Part shown: positions 14,636 to 22,843 of the stretch, piece by piece
How the letters are laid out: each line of letters starts with the position of its first letter
Position numbering within the stretch: position 1 is the stretch's first letter
Source of the DNA: JAUIAI01 sp041396685
GTDB taxonomy: Bacteria > Pseudomonadota > Gammaproteobacteria > Burkholderiales > Burkholderiaceae_E
DNA length: 64,000 nt
Assembly: GCA_041396685.1 (NCBI GenBank)
Contig: JAWKYD010000010.1
Coordinates: forward strand, 186,001 to 250,000
Direction of reading: 5' to 3'
The notes under the pieces: generated by a model
Seen by the model: only the letters and a program-made list of their open reading frames with translations
Told to the model about the DNA's origin: nothing
Databases searched by the model: none
Translations under genes and position numbers: made by a program

Positions 14636-16165
14636 TCACGGCCGGCGCCTCGCGCCGAGGGCACGGTCGATCGACGTACTGAGCCGGCCGAAAGCCACTG
14701 GCTTGACCAGATGGTCGTCGAGGCCCGCATCCTGGCTCGCGCGGATATCGGCGGCATGGCCGAAGCCGCTCAGCGCAATCAACGCCAGCCGCTGGCCATC
14801 GGGTTCGCGACGCAGCAAGCGGGCCAGTTCGTGACCGCTGACGCCGGGCAGGCCGATATCGAGCAAGACCACCTCGACGGGTCGAGAACGTACCGCCTCG
14901 AGTGCCGCCTGGGCATTGCCGGCCACCCAGACATCATTGCCACGCAGTTCCAGCAGCATCGACAGGCTCTCGGCTGCATCGTCGTCGTCGTCGACGATCA
15001 GGATCGCGCGTCGCCCTGAGCGTACGCTCGCCGGCGGCACGGTCAGCGCGCTCACCGCGTGGACGTTCATGGGCATCGGGCTGAGCGGCAGGGCGATGGC
15101 GAATGTCGAGCCCTTGCCGGCACCGTCGCTCGCGACCGTGACTTCTCCGCCGTGGGCCTCGATCAGTCGCCTGACCAGGAAAAGGCCCAGTCCCAGGCCC
15201 GCGCCATCGCCGATGCGCCGGCGCGCCCCGATGGGGTTGCGCTCGAGCAAGCCGGCGATCTCGTCTGCCTCGAGGCCGCGACCGGCATCGACGACTTCCA
15301 GCCGCGCCCGCTCGTCGTCCTGGCGCAGGCGCAGGCTGATCATCGCGCCGGGCGGCGAGAACTTGCAGGCGTTGTCGAGCAGATTGCCGATGATCTGGGT
15401 CAGCCGAACCGGGTCGCCACTGACCATGACCGGTGTGGCAGAGACCTCCCGCTTGATCTGTATCTGTTTGGCAACCAGGGCGGGCCAGAGATTGTCGATC
15501 GCCATCTCGGCGGTTTCGCGCAGATCGACCGGTCGCGTCGTCATCGTGATCGTGTCGGCACGGATGCGCGCGACGTCGAGAAGATCGTCGATCAGTCGGC
15601 GCAGGTGCGCCACCTGGCGGACCGCGATCAGATAGGCACGCTGCGCGAGGTCGCCGCTGCGCAGTGTCGACTGCAGGATGTCGAGCGAATGGGTGATGCC
15701 GGCCAAGGGGTTGCGCAGCTCGTGCGACAGCACGGCCAGGAACTGGTCTTTCTGGTGATCGGCCTGCAAGAGCGCGCGCTCGGCCTCGCGCCGCCGCGTG
15801 ATGTCGCTGAACGACACCACGAAGCCATTCGGCGCCGGCGTGGCGACGATGCGAAAACTATGGCGGAGGGTCTCGTGTTGGTAATCGAGCTCGCGGGTTT
15901 CAACCGTGCCGGTCTCGGTCACGCGTTTGTAGAGATCGAACAGACCTTCCTCGCGGTTGCCCGGCATTTCGCGCAACATCTGGCGACCGATGAACCACCC
16001 GCGTGGCCGGCCGACGATCCCGGCCGCTGCCTCATTGACATATCGCCAGCAGAAATCGACGATCACGCCGGCATCGTCGCGCACGGCCTCGAAGACCATC
16101 ACCCCGTCGGGAGACAGATCCAGGCTCGCGCGCATCGCGACATCGATGTTCGAATCAGCGTCCAT
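14636..16165 (-). CDS. Soluble hybrid histidine kinase (PAS-HisKA-HATPase-REC)
   Basis: The 509-aa protein starts MDADSNIDVAMRASLDLSPD. It contains a PAS domain (~10-125), an H-box FLAVLSHELRNPLAGITHSL with His148, a complete ATPase domain (N-box IIGNLLDNACKFSPP, 259-273; G1 DAGRGLEADE; G2 GAGLGLGLFLVRRLIEAHGG) and a C-terminal receiver (IVDDDDDAAESL, phospho-acceptor in VVLLDIGLPGVSG, Lys in LVKPV). No membrane segment is present, so it senses a cytoplasmic signal. It is the only kinase in the region with a complete ATPase and is the best candidate to feed the activator at 1310-2728. A TTG at 16225 is an alternative start. The upstream -24/-12-like sequence (16234-16247) is weak. Confidence 0.9.
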   Translation of the reverse strand: MDADSNIDVAMRASLDLSPDGVMVFEAVRDDAGVIVDFCWRYVNEAAAGIVGRPRGWFIGRQMLREMPGNREEGLFDLYKRVTETGTVETRELDYQHETLRHSFRIVATPAPNGFVVSFSDITRRREAERALLQADHQKDQFLAVLSHELRNPLAGITHSLDILQSTLRSGDLAQRAYLIAVRQVAHLRRLIDDLLDVARIRADTITMTTRPVDLRETAEMAIDNLWPALVAKQIQIKREVSATPVMVSGDPVRLTQIIGNLLDNACKFSPPGAMISLRLRQDDERARLEVVDAGRGLEADEIAGLLERNPIGARRRIGDGAGLGLGLFLVRRLIEAHGGEVTVASDGAGKGSTFAIALPLSPMPMNVHAVSALTVPPASVRSGRRAILIVDDDDDAAESLSMLLELRGNDVWVAGNAQAALEAVRSRPVEVVLLDIGLPGVSGHELARLLRREPDGQRLALIALSGFGHAADIRASQDAGLDDHLVKPVAFGRLSTSIDRALGARRRP

Positions 16166-16298
16166 GGATTGGTCCGAGGCAGAGGCCGCAAAGGCGCGGC
16201 GATATCGCTCGCTCGTCCTGGACAATCATGCCAGCGAATGCCGGTCCTTGCCAGATTTTGCGCCGCCCGGGCCGGGCCTTGGATTCGTTCACGGCCGC

Positions 16299-19247
16299 TC
16301 AGGCCTTGCTGATCCGACAGAGATAGGTCTTCAGGTTCGAGTGCCCCGACACCGGGTCGCGCTGCTGGTGATCGGTCAGATAGTTGACCGAGCGCCAGGG
16401 GTGAAACGGTTGCGCGGCGTCCCAGCCGATGGGCACGAACACGGTCTGCTCGCGGATGCCGGCGTGCAACCAGGCGCGCGCCGTGATCGTGCCGTGCGCG
16501 GTCTCGACGACCACTTCGTCGCCGTCTTCGATGCCTTTGAGGCGAGCCTTTTGCGGATGGATCTGGACGTACAGATCCGGCCACATCTCCTGAGCCTGCC
16601 ACGCATAGTGGGTCCACGAATGGAAATGCGCGGCGGCCGGCCGGCCGGTGATCAACTCTGTGTCGAAGCCGCGCGCGCGCAGTTGCCTCGACGGCGAGTG
16701 CTCGTCGGGTTGGCGAATCTGGATCGCACGCCACGCCGAACCGGCTCTTTCCAGGGGGGCGCGGTCAAGGTCGGCTGCCTCTACCCACGGCAGGTCGATC
16801 AACTGCTCGCGATCGGTGTAGAACTCGGGCAATGCATCGAGTCCCATGTCCCTGAAGCGCGCATCGAGCGCTGCGGTCCAGAACTCCAGCTTGCCGCTCG
16901 GCGTGGGAAATCGATGGCCCTGCGGCGCACCGGGCGCGGTCGTTCCCTCCAGGTACAAGGTCTCGATTTCGGCATCGTCCTCGTGGAACAATGGCACGCG
17001 CACCCAGCGCGTCGGCGCTTCGTGCAGTCGCTTCTGTGTGCAGCCGCGCATTTCCGGGTGCGCGATCATCTCGGCGTCCCAGAACAGGGCCGAATCCTTG
17101 TATTCGTCCCTGAGCACGTCGTCGAAGCCGAGCCGCTTGCCGAGCTCGATCCAGATCCAGCCGTCGGGCCAGGCCTGACCGGGCGGATCGATGACTTTGT
17201 CGATCCAGATCACGCGGCGGTCTTCGGCGGCGCGACCGATTTCGCCCTTTTCGATGCCGGTGGCCGCGGGCAGCACATAGTCGGCGAAGCGGCTGGTCTC
17301 GTTGGCGAACAGTTCGATGTGCACGAGCAGGTCGAGCGATTTGAACGCGTCGCGCAGCCGGTCCTGTCCGGGCCAGGCCGACATCGGATTGTTGCAGGTG
17401 ATCATCGCCCTCATCGGGTAGGGCGTGCCCGCGAGCATGGCCTCGAGCCAGGACGTCGGATTGTTGCCCAGCGACGGCCGGGTCATCGGTGCACGTCGCT
17501 CGGGTGGCGCATTGGCCATGGCTGGCGAGGCGGTGCCGTAGTTCTGAAACGTGCCGCCTTTGCGGCCCCAGTTGCCGGTGATGGCCGCCAGGAACATCAG
17601 CGCGCGGTTGGTCTGGGCGCCATTGGCATGCTGGTTCAAACCACGGCCACCAAAGATCACGCAGCCATCGGCGCGGGCGATCTCGTCGCCTAGCGCGCGG
17701 ATCGCGTCCGACGGCAGGCTCGTGACGTCGGCCGCCCACTCGGGCGAATAGCCTTTCTCGAAGACGTAGTCACGCCAGCGCTCCCAGCCCAGCACCCAGG
17801 TCTCGCAGAATGCCTGGTCGTGCTGGCCCGTGGTGAAGATGTGGTGGGCCAGCGCCAGCGCCAGCGCCCAGTCGGTGCCGGAGCGGATCGGCAACCACAG
17901 GTCGGCCTTGCTGGCCGTCACGTTCAGGCGCGGGTCGACGACGATCATGCGTGCGCCGTTCTTGATGCGCCAGTCGTTGACCATGCCGAAGTGCACGGGT
18001 CGGGACTCGGCCTGGTTGTCGCCGAAGTAGACATACAAGGCAGCGGTGCCCAGGTCGGTGGGCGTATAGCTGTTGCCGCTGCCGTTGGCACCCTGCGTGA
18101 GCATGTATGCCACGCGCTTGGACTCCGAACAGAAGGCCTCGGTGTCGCTGTAGTTCGGCGTGCCCCACAGCTGCTGGAACATCAGGATGTAGCCACGACG
18201 GGTCAGCGTGCCGGTACGCGTGCCGGCGAAGATGCCGAGCGTCTCGGGGCCGTAGGCGTCACGCAGCGCAACGAGCTTCGCGGCTATTTCGTCGAGCGCC
18301 TGGTCCCAGCCGATCGGCACGAAGCGTCCCTCGCCGCGCGCGCCGACACGCTTCAGGGGCTGGGTCAGGCGTTTGTCGCTGTTGTAGAGCTGAAGCAGGA
18401 ACTGTGATTTGGGGCAAACCTTGCCCTTCCAGAGGGGGTCGGCCTCGTTGCCGGTGACACGAACCACCTTGCCGTCACGCAGGTGATACTCGGTCGGGCA
18501 GCAGTTGAAACAAATGTTGCAGCCGCCGGGCACGATCGTGTCGGCTTGACGTCGCTCGCGATCACTGCGATAGGGGAAGCGGATGGCTTGCGACGCGATC
18601 GCCACATTGCGTTCGGGGTCGTCGACGACGCGCGGGCGATGGCCTTGCGCGATCCGGCGTGCGGCGGCCGGCGGCGGTGCGACGGCGCCCGCCATCGCGG
18701 GTCGATCGCGCAGGCGCTCGAGATAGATGTTCGCGGGCCCGAGCAGGAAGGCGTCGTGATCCAGGGCGCGCCGAGCCTCGCGACCGATCGCCTCGAGATG
18801 CGCCTCACGCTCGCCGAAGCGGATCGCCTCGCCCGGGCAGACCGTGGCGCAGGCGGGGCGGCGGCCGGCTGAGCGTCGTTCCGCGCACAGGTCACACTTG
18901 ATCGCGTGGTGATCCTTCGCGTCATAGCCCATGGCCCCATATGGGCAGGCGATCACGCATTCTCCGCAGCCGGTACAACGTGATTCGTCGATCGCGACCA
19001 CGCCGGTCTCGGCATCCTTGGTGATCGCCTTGGGCAAGACCGGGCAGGCGCGCAGGCAGGCGGGCCGCTCGCAGTGCTGGCACGACAGCGTGAAGAAATC
19101 CAGCCCCGCCTGATCGGTATCACCGAGCCAGACGACACGGTTGCGGTACTCGCCCGGACCCAGACCGTGCTCGGCCTTGCAGGCGGCCTCGCAGCTCTTG
19201 CAGCCGATGCAGCGTTCCAGATCGATCATCAGACTAAGGCGTGACAT
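16299..19247 (-). CDS. Molybdopterin oxidoreductase fused to a four-cluster ferredoxin subunit
   Basis: The 982-aa protein joins two subunits that are normally separate. Residues 1-~190 are a DmsB/NrfC/PsrB-type ferredoxin with four Cys groups: CIGCKSCEAAC (13-23), CQHCERPACLRAC (56-68), CTGCGECVIAC (91-101), and CDLCAE...CATVC (118-137). Residues ~240-982 are the catalytic subunit, with a [4Fe-4S] site C243-C246-C249(C250)-C278, a likely molybdenum ligand C373 (EAFCSES), and a C-terminal MopB-binding domain. There is no Tat signal, so it is probably cytoplasmic or on the inner face of the membrane. Cys ligation is typical of the polysulfide/thiosulfate reductase side of the family; the substrate is unknown. 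The cytochrome-b-like gene lies directly upstream. Confidence 0.88.
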   Translation of the reverse strand: MSRLSLMIDLERCIGCKSCEAACKAEHGLGPGEYRNRVVWLGDTDQAGLDFFTLSCQHCERPACLRACPVLPKAITKDAETGVVAIDESRCTGCGECVIACPYGAMGYDAKDHHAIKCDLCAERRSAGRRPACATVCPGEAIRFGEREAHLEAIGREARRALDHDAFLLGPANIYLERLRDRPAMAGAVAPPPAAARRIAQGHRPRVVDDPERNVAIASQAIRFPYRSDRERRQADTIVPGGCNICFNCCPTEYHLRDGKVVRVTGNEADPLWKGKVCPKSQFLLQLYNSDKRLTQPLKRVGARGEGRFVPIGWDQALDEIAAKLVALRDAYGPETLGIFAGTRTGTLTRRGYILMFQQLWGTPNYSDTEAFCSESKRVAYMLTQGANGSGNSYTPTDLGTAALYVYFGDNQAESRPVHFGMVNDWRIKNGARMIVVDPRLNVTASKADLWLPIRSGTDWALALALAHHIFTTGQHDQAFCETWVLGWERWRDYVFEKGYSPEWAADVTSLPSDAIRALGDEIARADGCVIFGGRGLNQHANGAQTNRALMFLAAITGNWGRKGGTFQNYGTASPAMANAPPERRAPMTRPSLGNNPTSWLEAMLAGTPYPMRAMITCNNPMSAWPGQDRLRDAFKSLDLLVHIELFANETSRFADYVLPAATGIEKGEIGRAAEDRRVIWIDKVIDPPGQAWPDGWIWIELGKRLGFDDVLRDEYKDSALFWDAEMIAHPEMRGCTQKRLHEAPTRWVRVPLFHEDDAEIETLYLEGTTAPGAPQGHRFPTPSGKLEFWTAALDARFRDMGLDALPEFYTDREQLIDLPWVEAADLDRAPLERAGSAWRAIQIRQPDEHSPSRQLRARGFDTELITGRPAAAHFHSWTHYAWQAQEMWPDLYVQIHPQKARLKGIEDGDEVVVETAHGTITARAWLHAGIREQTVFVPIGWDAAQPFHPWRSVNYLTDHQQRDPVSGHSNLKTYLCRISKA

Positions 19248-19301
19248 CGTGCGATTCCAGGCAGGCGGGCCAACGCGAAGCGACGTCGGCCGGCATACGG
19301 T

Positions 19302-20108
19302 TCAGCGACCCCAGTCGGCGAGGTGCCACCAGTAGATCTCGCCATCGGCAGCATAGCCGGCGAAAAACACGACCACGACCACGTGCGCGAACAAGGCCGC
19401 CACGAACAGCCAGGCAAGCGCGATATGGAGCGGGCGCCACCACGCCTGCACGGCGGGCACGGATCGTCGCGCACCGATCAGTTCCGCTTCGCGGCGCACC
19501 AGTCGCTGATATGCGAGCGCCAGACGCGGCGCCCGGGCCCAGTGACGCAGCGTGACCGAGAACAGCGCCTCGTCCGCCCGTGGATCGAGCCGCGCGAGCA
19601 GATTGCGCTTGGCATCGATGATCGCCCGCAGGCGGGCTCTAAGCGCCGGGTCGGGCGCCGCGAAGGGCGCGGTCTTGGTACCCAGCGTGGCCGCCATCAT
19701 CGGCGCGACACGTAGCCGCGCGAAAGCGCCACTCAGCAGCAGGCAAAGCAGACAGGCGACAATCACGAGCGGCGGACCCGCCAGGCTCGCCAGCGCGTGC
19801 ATGCCTACCAGAACCGCGCCGGCCAGGCTGGCCAATACGTGCGCGACGAACAACCGGTTCGGTTGACGGGACAGCCCGCCGCGCTTGCCGATCGAGAATG
19901 CCCACGGAGCCAGCAACAGCAGCGAACCGACAATCGCCGCCGTCTGGAGGAGTGGCGAGCCCGGCCGCATCCAATCGGCAGGAATCGCGTTGCGCAGCGA
20001 TGCGAACGCCGCCAGCGTGACCGCGGCGGCGATCGACAGGGCGACCAGCCGGCGATCGGCGAGATCGGGACGGCGTGATGGACGGGGACTGGCGGGCAAT
20101 GAGGACAT
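19302..20108 (-). CDS. Cytochrome-b-like membrane anchor of the molybdoenzyme
   Basis: The 268-aa protein starts MSSLPASPRPSRRPDLADRR and has about five hydrophobic helices. Candidate haem-ligand histidines sit in helices (FVAHVLASLAGAVLVGMHALASL and PLHIALAWLFVAALFAHVVVVVFF), the arrangement expected of a di-haem b-type cytochrome. A soluble, Arg/Ala-rich loop of about 80 residues separates the middle and last helices. It ends 54 nt before the molybdoenzyme start on the same strand, so the pair probably forms one membrane-bound redox complex exchanging electrons with quinone. An upstream in-frame ATG at 20180 is less likely. Confidence 0.65.
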   Translation of the reverse strand: MSSLPASPRPSRRPDLADRRLVALSIAAAVTLAAFASLRNAIPADWMRPGSPLLQTAAIVGSLLLLAPWAFSIGKRGGLSRQPNRLFVAHVLASLAGAVLVGMHALASLAGPPLVIVACLLCLLLSGAFARLRVAPMMAATLGTKTAPFAAPDPALRARLRAIIDAKRNLLARLDPRADEALFSVTLRHWARAPRLALAYQRLVRREAELIGARRSVPAVQAWWRPLHIALAWLFVAALFAHVVVVVFFAGYAADGEIYWWHLADWGR

Positions 20109-20315
20109 GGGTCGTGCTCGCTTGGACGGTGCGGCGCTGCCTCGTCGCAGGGCGCTCCAGACGAGATCGCTGGTGCGCAAGCATTTGCTGGCGGTGAATC
20201 TCCGCCGGGCATGATAATGCAGTGCCGCCGCGTGCCCGTCGAAGCACTGTCAGCCCGCACCGGCGGTCCGCCGCCATCCGGGCCGGCGTTCTCATGCCCT
20301 CGCGAGGATGTGCCG

Positions 20316-20843
20316 ATGTCCATGCCTGCCTTCCGTCCCTTCGCTCGTCGACTCGCGACGCTGCTGTGCGCGTTTGCGGTGGCCGCCCTTGCCGGCTGCG
20401 CGACGTTCCCGGCCGAAGACCCACCGGTCGTGCGTGTGGCCGGTCTTCAGCCGCTGCCCAGCCAGGGGCTCGAACTGCGCTTCGCGCTGACACTGCGCGT
20501 GCAGAATCCGCGCGACACGCCCATTCGGTACGACGGTGTCGCGCTCTCGCTCGATCTCGATGGCCGCGGGCTGGGTAGCGGCGTCAGTCCGCACGCCGGG
20601 TCGATCGAGCGCTTCGGCGAGGCGCTGATCGAGGTTCCCGTTTCGATTTCGCTGTTCAGCGCGATCACCCAGGCGCTCGGGCGGGTCGGCCGGGTCGAGC
20701 GCGGCGAGCCGCTCGATCAGGTGCCGTATTCACTGACCGGCAAGCTGGGCTCGGCCGAGCCGGGCGGGGCGATCCGCTTCAGCAGTGAAGGCAAACTATC
20801 GTTCCCGCAGCCATGGTCGCCGCCCCGACAGGACGCACGATGA
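20316..20843 (+). CDS. LEA14-type (water-stress/WHy domain) lipoprotein
   Basis: The 175-aa protein starts MSMPAFRPFARRLATLLCAF and has a lipoprotein signal with lipobox LAGC. The mature part (VVRVAGLQPLPSQGLELRFALTLRVQNPRDTPIRYDGVALSLDLDG) is the beta-sandwich pattern of LEA type 2 / WHy proteins, here attached to the outer or inner membrane. GAGGA lies 7 nt before the ATG at 20316. Its stop overlaps the LysE-family start (ATGA, 20840-20843), so the two are translationally coupled. Bacterial members are linked to desiccation or envelope stress; the exact role is unknown. Confidence 0.85.
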   Translation: MSMPAFRPFARRLATLLCAFAVAALAGCATFPAEDPPVVRVAGLQPLPSQGLELRFALTLRVQNPRDTPIRYDGVALSLDLDGRGLGSGVSPHAGSIERFGEALIEVPVSISLFSAITQALGRVGRVERGEPLDQVPYSLTGKLGSAEPGGAIRFSSEGKLSFPQPWSPPRQDAR

Positions 20844-21472
20844 TCGATGCCATCCATCTATGGCTGGCCTTCGTGGCCGCCTCGGCAATCCTGCTGGCGA
20901 TTCCCGGCCCGACCATCCTGACCGTGGTCAGCTATTCGCTTTCGCACGGTGCAGGTGCGCGGCTGGCCCTGGTGTCGGCGGTCGCGCTCGGCGATGCGAC
21001 CGCCTTGCTCATCTCACTGGTCGGCCTGGGGGCTCTGTTGTCGGTGTCAGCGCTGTGGTTCACGGCGGTCAAGTGGGTGGGAGGCCTGTATCTGGTGCTG
21101 CTCGGGCTGCGTCTGTTCGTCGCCGGGTGGCGCGATCACGGCGGGTCGGCGACGCTGCCGCCGACGGGCATGCACCGTCTTTTCTTCAACACCTGGTTGG
21201 TCACGGCGCTCAATCCGAAGGGCATCGTGTTCTTCGTCGCGTTCCTGCCGCAGTTTCTCGATGCCAGCCGGCCGATCGCGCCGCAACTTTGGCTGCTGTC
21301 GGCCACCTTCGTGGTGTTGGCGGCAATCAACGCCGGGTTGTATGCGGCATTTGCCGGCGCGGCGCGTGAGCTGATGATCGGTGGCCGGGTGCGTCGTCGC
21401 CTCGACATGACGGGTGGCGCACTGCTGATCGCGGCCGGTCTGTGGGCGTTGACCGCGCGGCGGCTCACATGA
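20840..21472 (+). CDS. LysE/RhtB family amino-acid exporter
   Basis: The 210-aa protein starts MIDAIHLWLAFVAASAILLA and has six hydrophobic helices. It carries the LysE-family signature near the N-terminus (IPGPTILTVVSYSLSHGAGARLALVSAVALGDA) and the central 'FFNTWLVTALNPKGIVFFVAFLPQF'. Length and topology fit RhtB-type exporters of homoserine, threonine or other small amino acids; the substrate cannot be predicted. The start at 20840 overlaps the preceding stop; an upstream ATG at 20813 is inside the LEA-type gene and less likely. Confidence 0.92.
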   Translation: MIDAIHLWLAFVAASAILLAIPGPTILTVVSYSLSHGAGARLALVSAVALGDATALLISLVGLGALLSVSALWFTAVKWVGGLYLVLLGLRLFVAGWRDHGGSATLPPTGMHRLFFNTWLVTALNPKGIVFFVAFLPQFLDASRPIAPQLWLLSATFVVLAAINAGLYAAFAGAARELMIGGRVRRRLDMTGGALLIAAGLWALTARRLT

Positions 21473-21485
21473 GGCGGCCCGTCGC

Positions 21486-22109
21486 GTGAAACCCTGTCTC
21501 GGCGACTCGAAGGGCCCGCGCGACGATCCGTCGACGATCGCGACCCCACGATGCCGCCTGCGTCGCTGGTGTGCCGACGACCGCGAACCGTTTGCCGAAA
21601 TCAATGCGGATCCGCGTGTGATGGCGTACTTCCCCGCGCCGCTGACCCGTGCGCAGAGCGACGCCCTGATCGAGCGCATCGAGGCGCATTTCGACCGCCA
21701 CGGATTCGGCCTGTGGGCGCTCGAGCGGCTGACCGATTCGCGTCTGCTGGGTTTCGTCGGACTGGCCGTTCCTTCGTTCCAGGCGCCGTTCACGCCATGT
21801 GTCGAGATCGGTTGGCGGCTGGCCGCCGACCACTGGGGACGGGGTTATGCGAGCGAGGCTGCCGGCGCCGTGGCGCGGACCGCGTTCGGGCAACTGAATC
21901 TCGATGAGATCGTCTCGTTCACCGCCGTCGGCAACCGGCGTTCGCGGGCGGTGATGACCCGCATCGGCATGCGGCACGCGACCCACGAGGATTTCGAACA
22001 TCCTTCTCTCGCGCCGGGGCACCGGCTACGGGCCCATGTGTTGTACCGGCTCGACCGATCGCGCTGGCAATCCGAATCGGCTGCGGACGTCGGACATCCG
22101 CGACCGTGA
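21486..22109 (+). CDS. GNAT family N-acetyltransferase (RimJ/RimL type)
   Basis: The 207-aa protein contains the GNAT fold motifs: the N-terminal 'TPRCRLRRWCADDREPFAEINADPRVMAYF', the central 'FVGLAVPSFQAPFTPCVEIGWRLAADHWGRGYASEAAGAVARTAF' with the acetyl-CoA pyrophosphate loop (WGRGYA), and 'NRRSRAVMTRIGMRH' of motif B. This arrangement is typical of RimJ/RimL-like enzymes that acetylate protein N-termini or small amines. It follows the LysE gene by 13 nt and may share its transcript. The first ~20 residues precede the fold; an internal start is possible. Confidence 0.88.
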   Translation: MKPCLGDSKGPRDDPSTIATPRCRLRRWCADDREPFAEINADPRVMAYFPAPLTRAQSDALIERIEAHFDRHGFGLWALERLTDSRLLGFVGLAVPSFQAPFTPCVEIGWRLAADHWGRGYASEAAGAVARTAFGQLNLDEIVSFTAVGNRRSRAVMTRIGMRHATHEDFEHPSLAPGHRLRAHVLYRLDRSRWQSESAADVGHPRP

Positions 22110-22247
22110 ACAGTTTCCCGATAAGCCTGGTAGCGGTTCCGACTCGCTCTATCGCGGTATTGTCACGGGCTTGGGGCCGGCGGTGATAGTCTCCGGACTT
22201 CGCATTCGATCCCGTTTTTGGGGAGTCATTTTTTCAAGGAGTCATCG

Positions 22248-22730
22248 ATGGCCAATCGCATGCCCAACCTGACCGCCTTGCTCGGTCTCATTGCCGTTGC
22301 CGGCTATCAGAACCGGGACAAGATCGGTGCGCTGATCACCCGCGCACAGGAGGCATTGTCTGGTTCCGGTGCGCCCGCCGCACAACGCCCGGCGCCCGAC
22401 ACCGGGCGCGAGATCGGCGAGGTATTCGGCTCGAAGTCGGGCGCCGACTCGCTGTCGGGGGGACTCGGCGAATTGCTCGAGCGGTTTCGCGGTGCGGGCG
22501 AGGGCGACACGGCCGACTCCTGGGTGCGCCAGGGGCCGAACCAGCCCTTGCGCGATGCCTCGCTCGAACGTGCTCTCGGGCCCGGTCTGCTGGAGGAGCT
22601 GTCGCTGAAAACCGGGCTGGATCCGAGCGACATCCTGCGTCGTCTGTCCAATGACCTGCCGCGCGCGGTCGATGATTTCACGCCCGACGGTCGCGTGCCG
22701 TCGGCACAGGAGGCTTCCCGCCTCTGGTGA
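22248..22730 (+). CDS. YidB-like DUF937 protein
   Basis: The 160-aa protein starts MANRMPNLTALLGLIAVAGY. After a low-complexity linker (residues ~45-60) it carries 'GLGELLERFRGAGEGDTADSWVRQGPNQPL', the YidB/DUF937 core, and 'EELSLKTGLDPSDILRRLSNDLPRAVDDFTPDGRVP' near the end. AAGGAG lies 7 nt before the ATG at 22248. DUF937 proteins are widespread, cytoplasmic and without a known activity. It stands alone, with about 140 bp of non-coding sequence upstream. Confidence 0.88.
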   Translation: MANRMPNLTALLGLIAVAGYQNRDKIGALITRAQEALSGSGAPAAQRPAPDTGREIGEVFGSKSGADSLSGGLGELLERFRGAGEGDTADSWVRQGPNQPLRDASLERALGPGLLEELSLKTGLDPSDILRRLSNDLPRAVDDFTPDGRVPSAQEASRLW

Positions 22731-22843
22731 GTCGCCGGCTCGCCCGGCCAACGGAAAGCCCGGGGCCCGATGGCCCCGTCATGGGCCGGTGCGGTGCGGC
22801 AAGGACCTCTGCTGCGTCTCACCGGCCAGCTGAGGAGACATCG

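Noticed and set aside
16234..16247. Possible -24/-12 element upstream of the intact hybrid kinase (minus strand)
   Set aside because: It reads GGACCG-GCAT-TCGC, with mismatches in both halves; too weak to call, though its position (57 nt before the ATG at 16165) is suitable.
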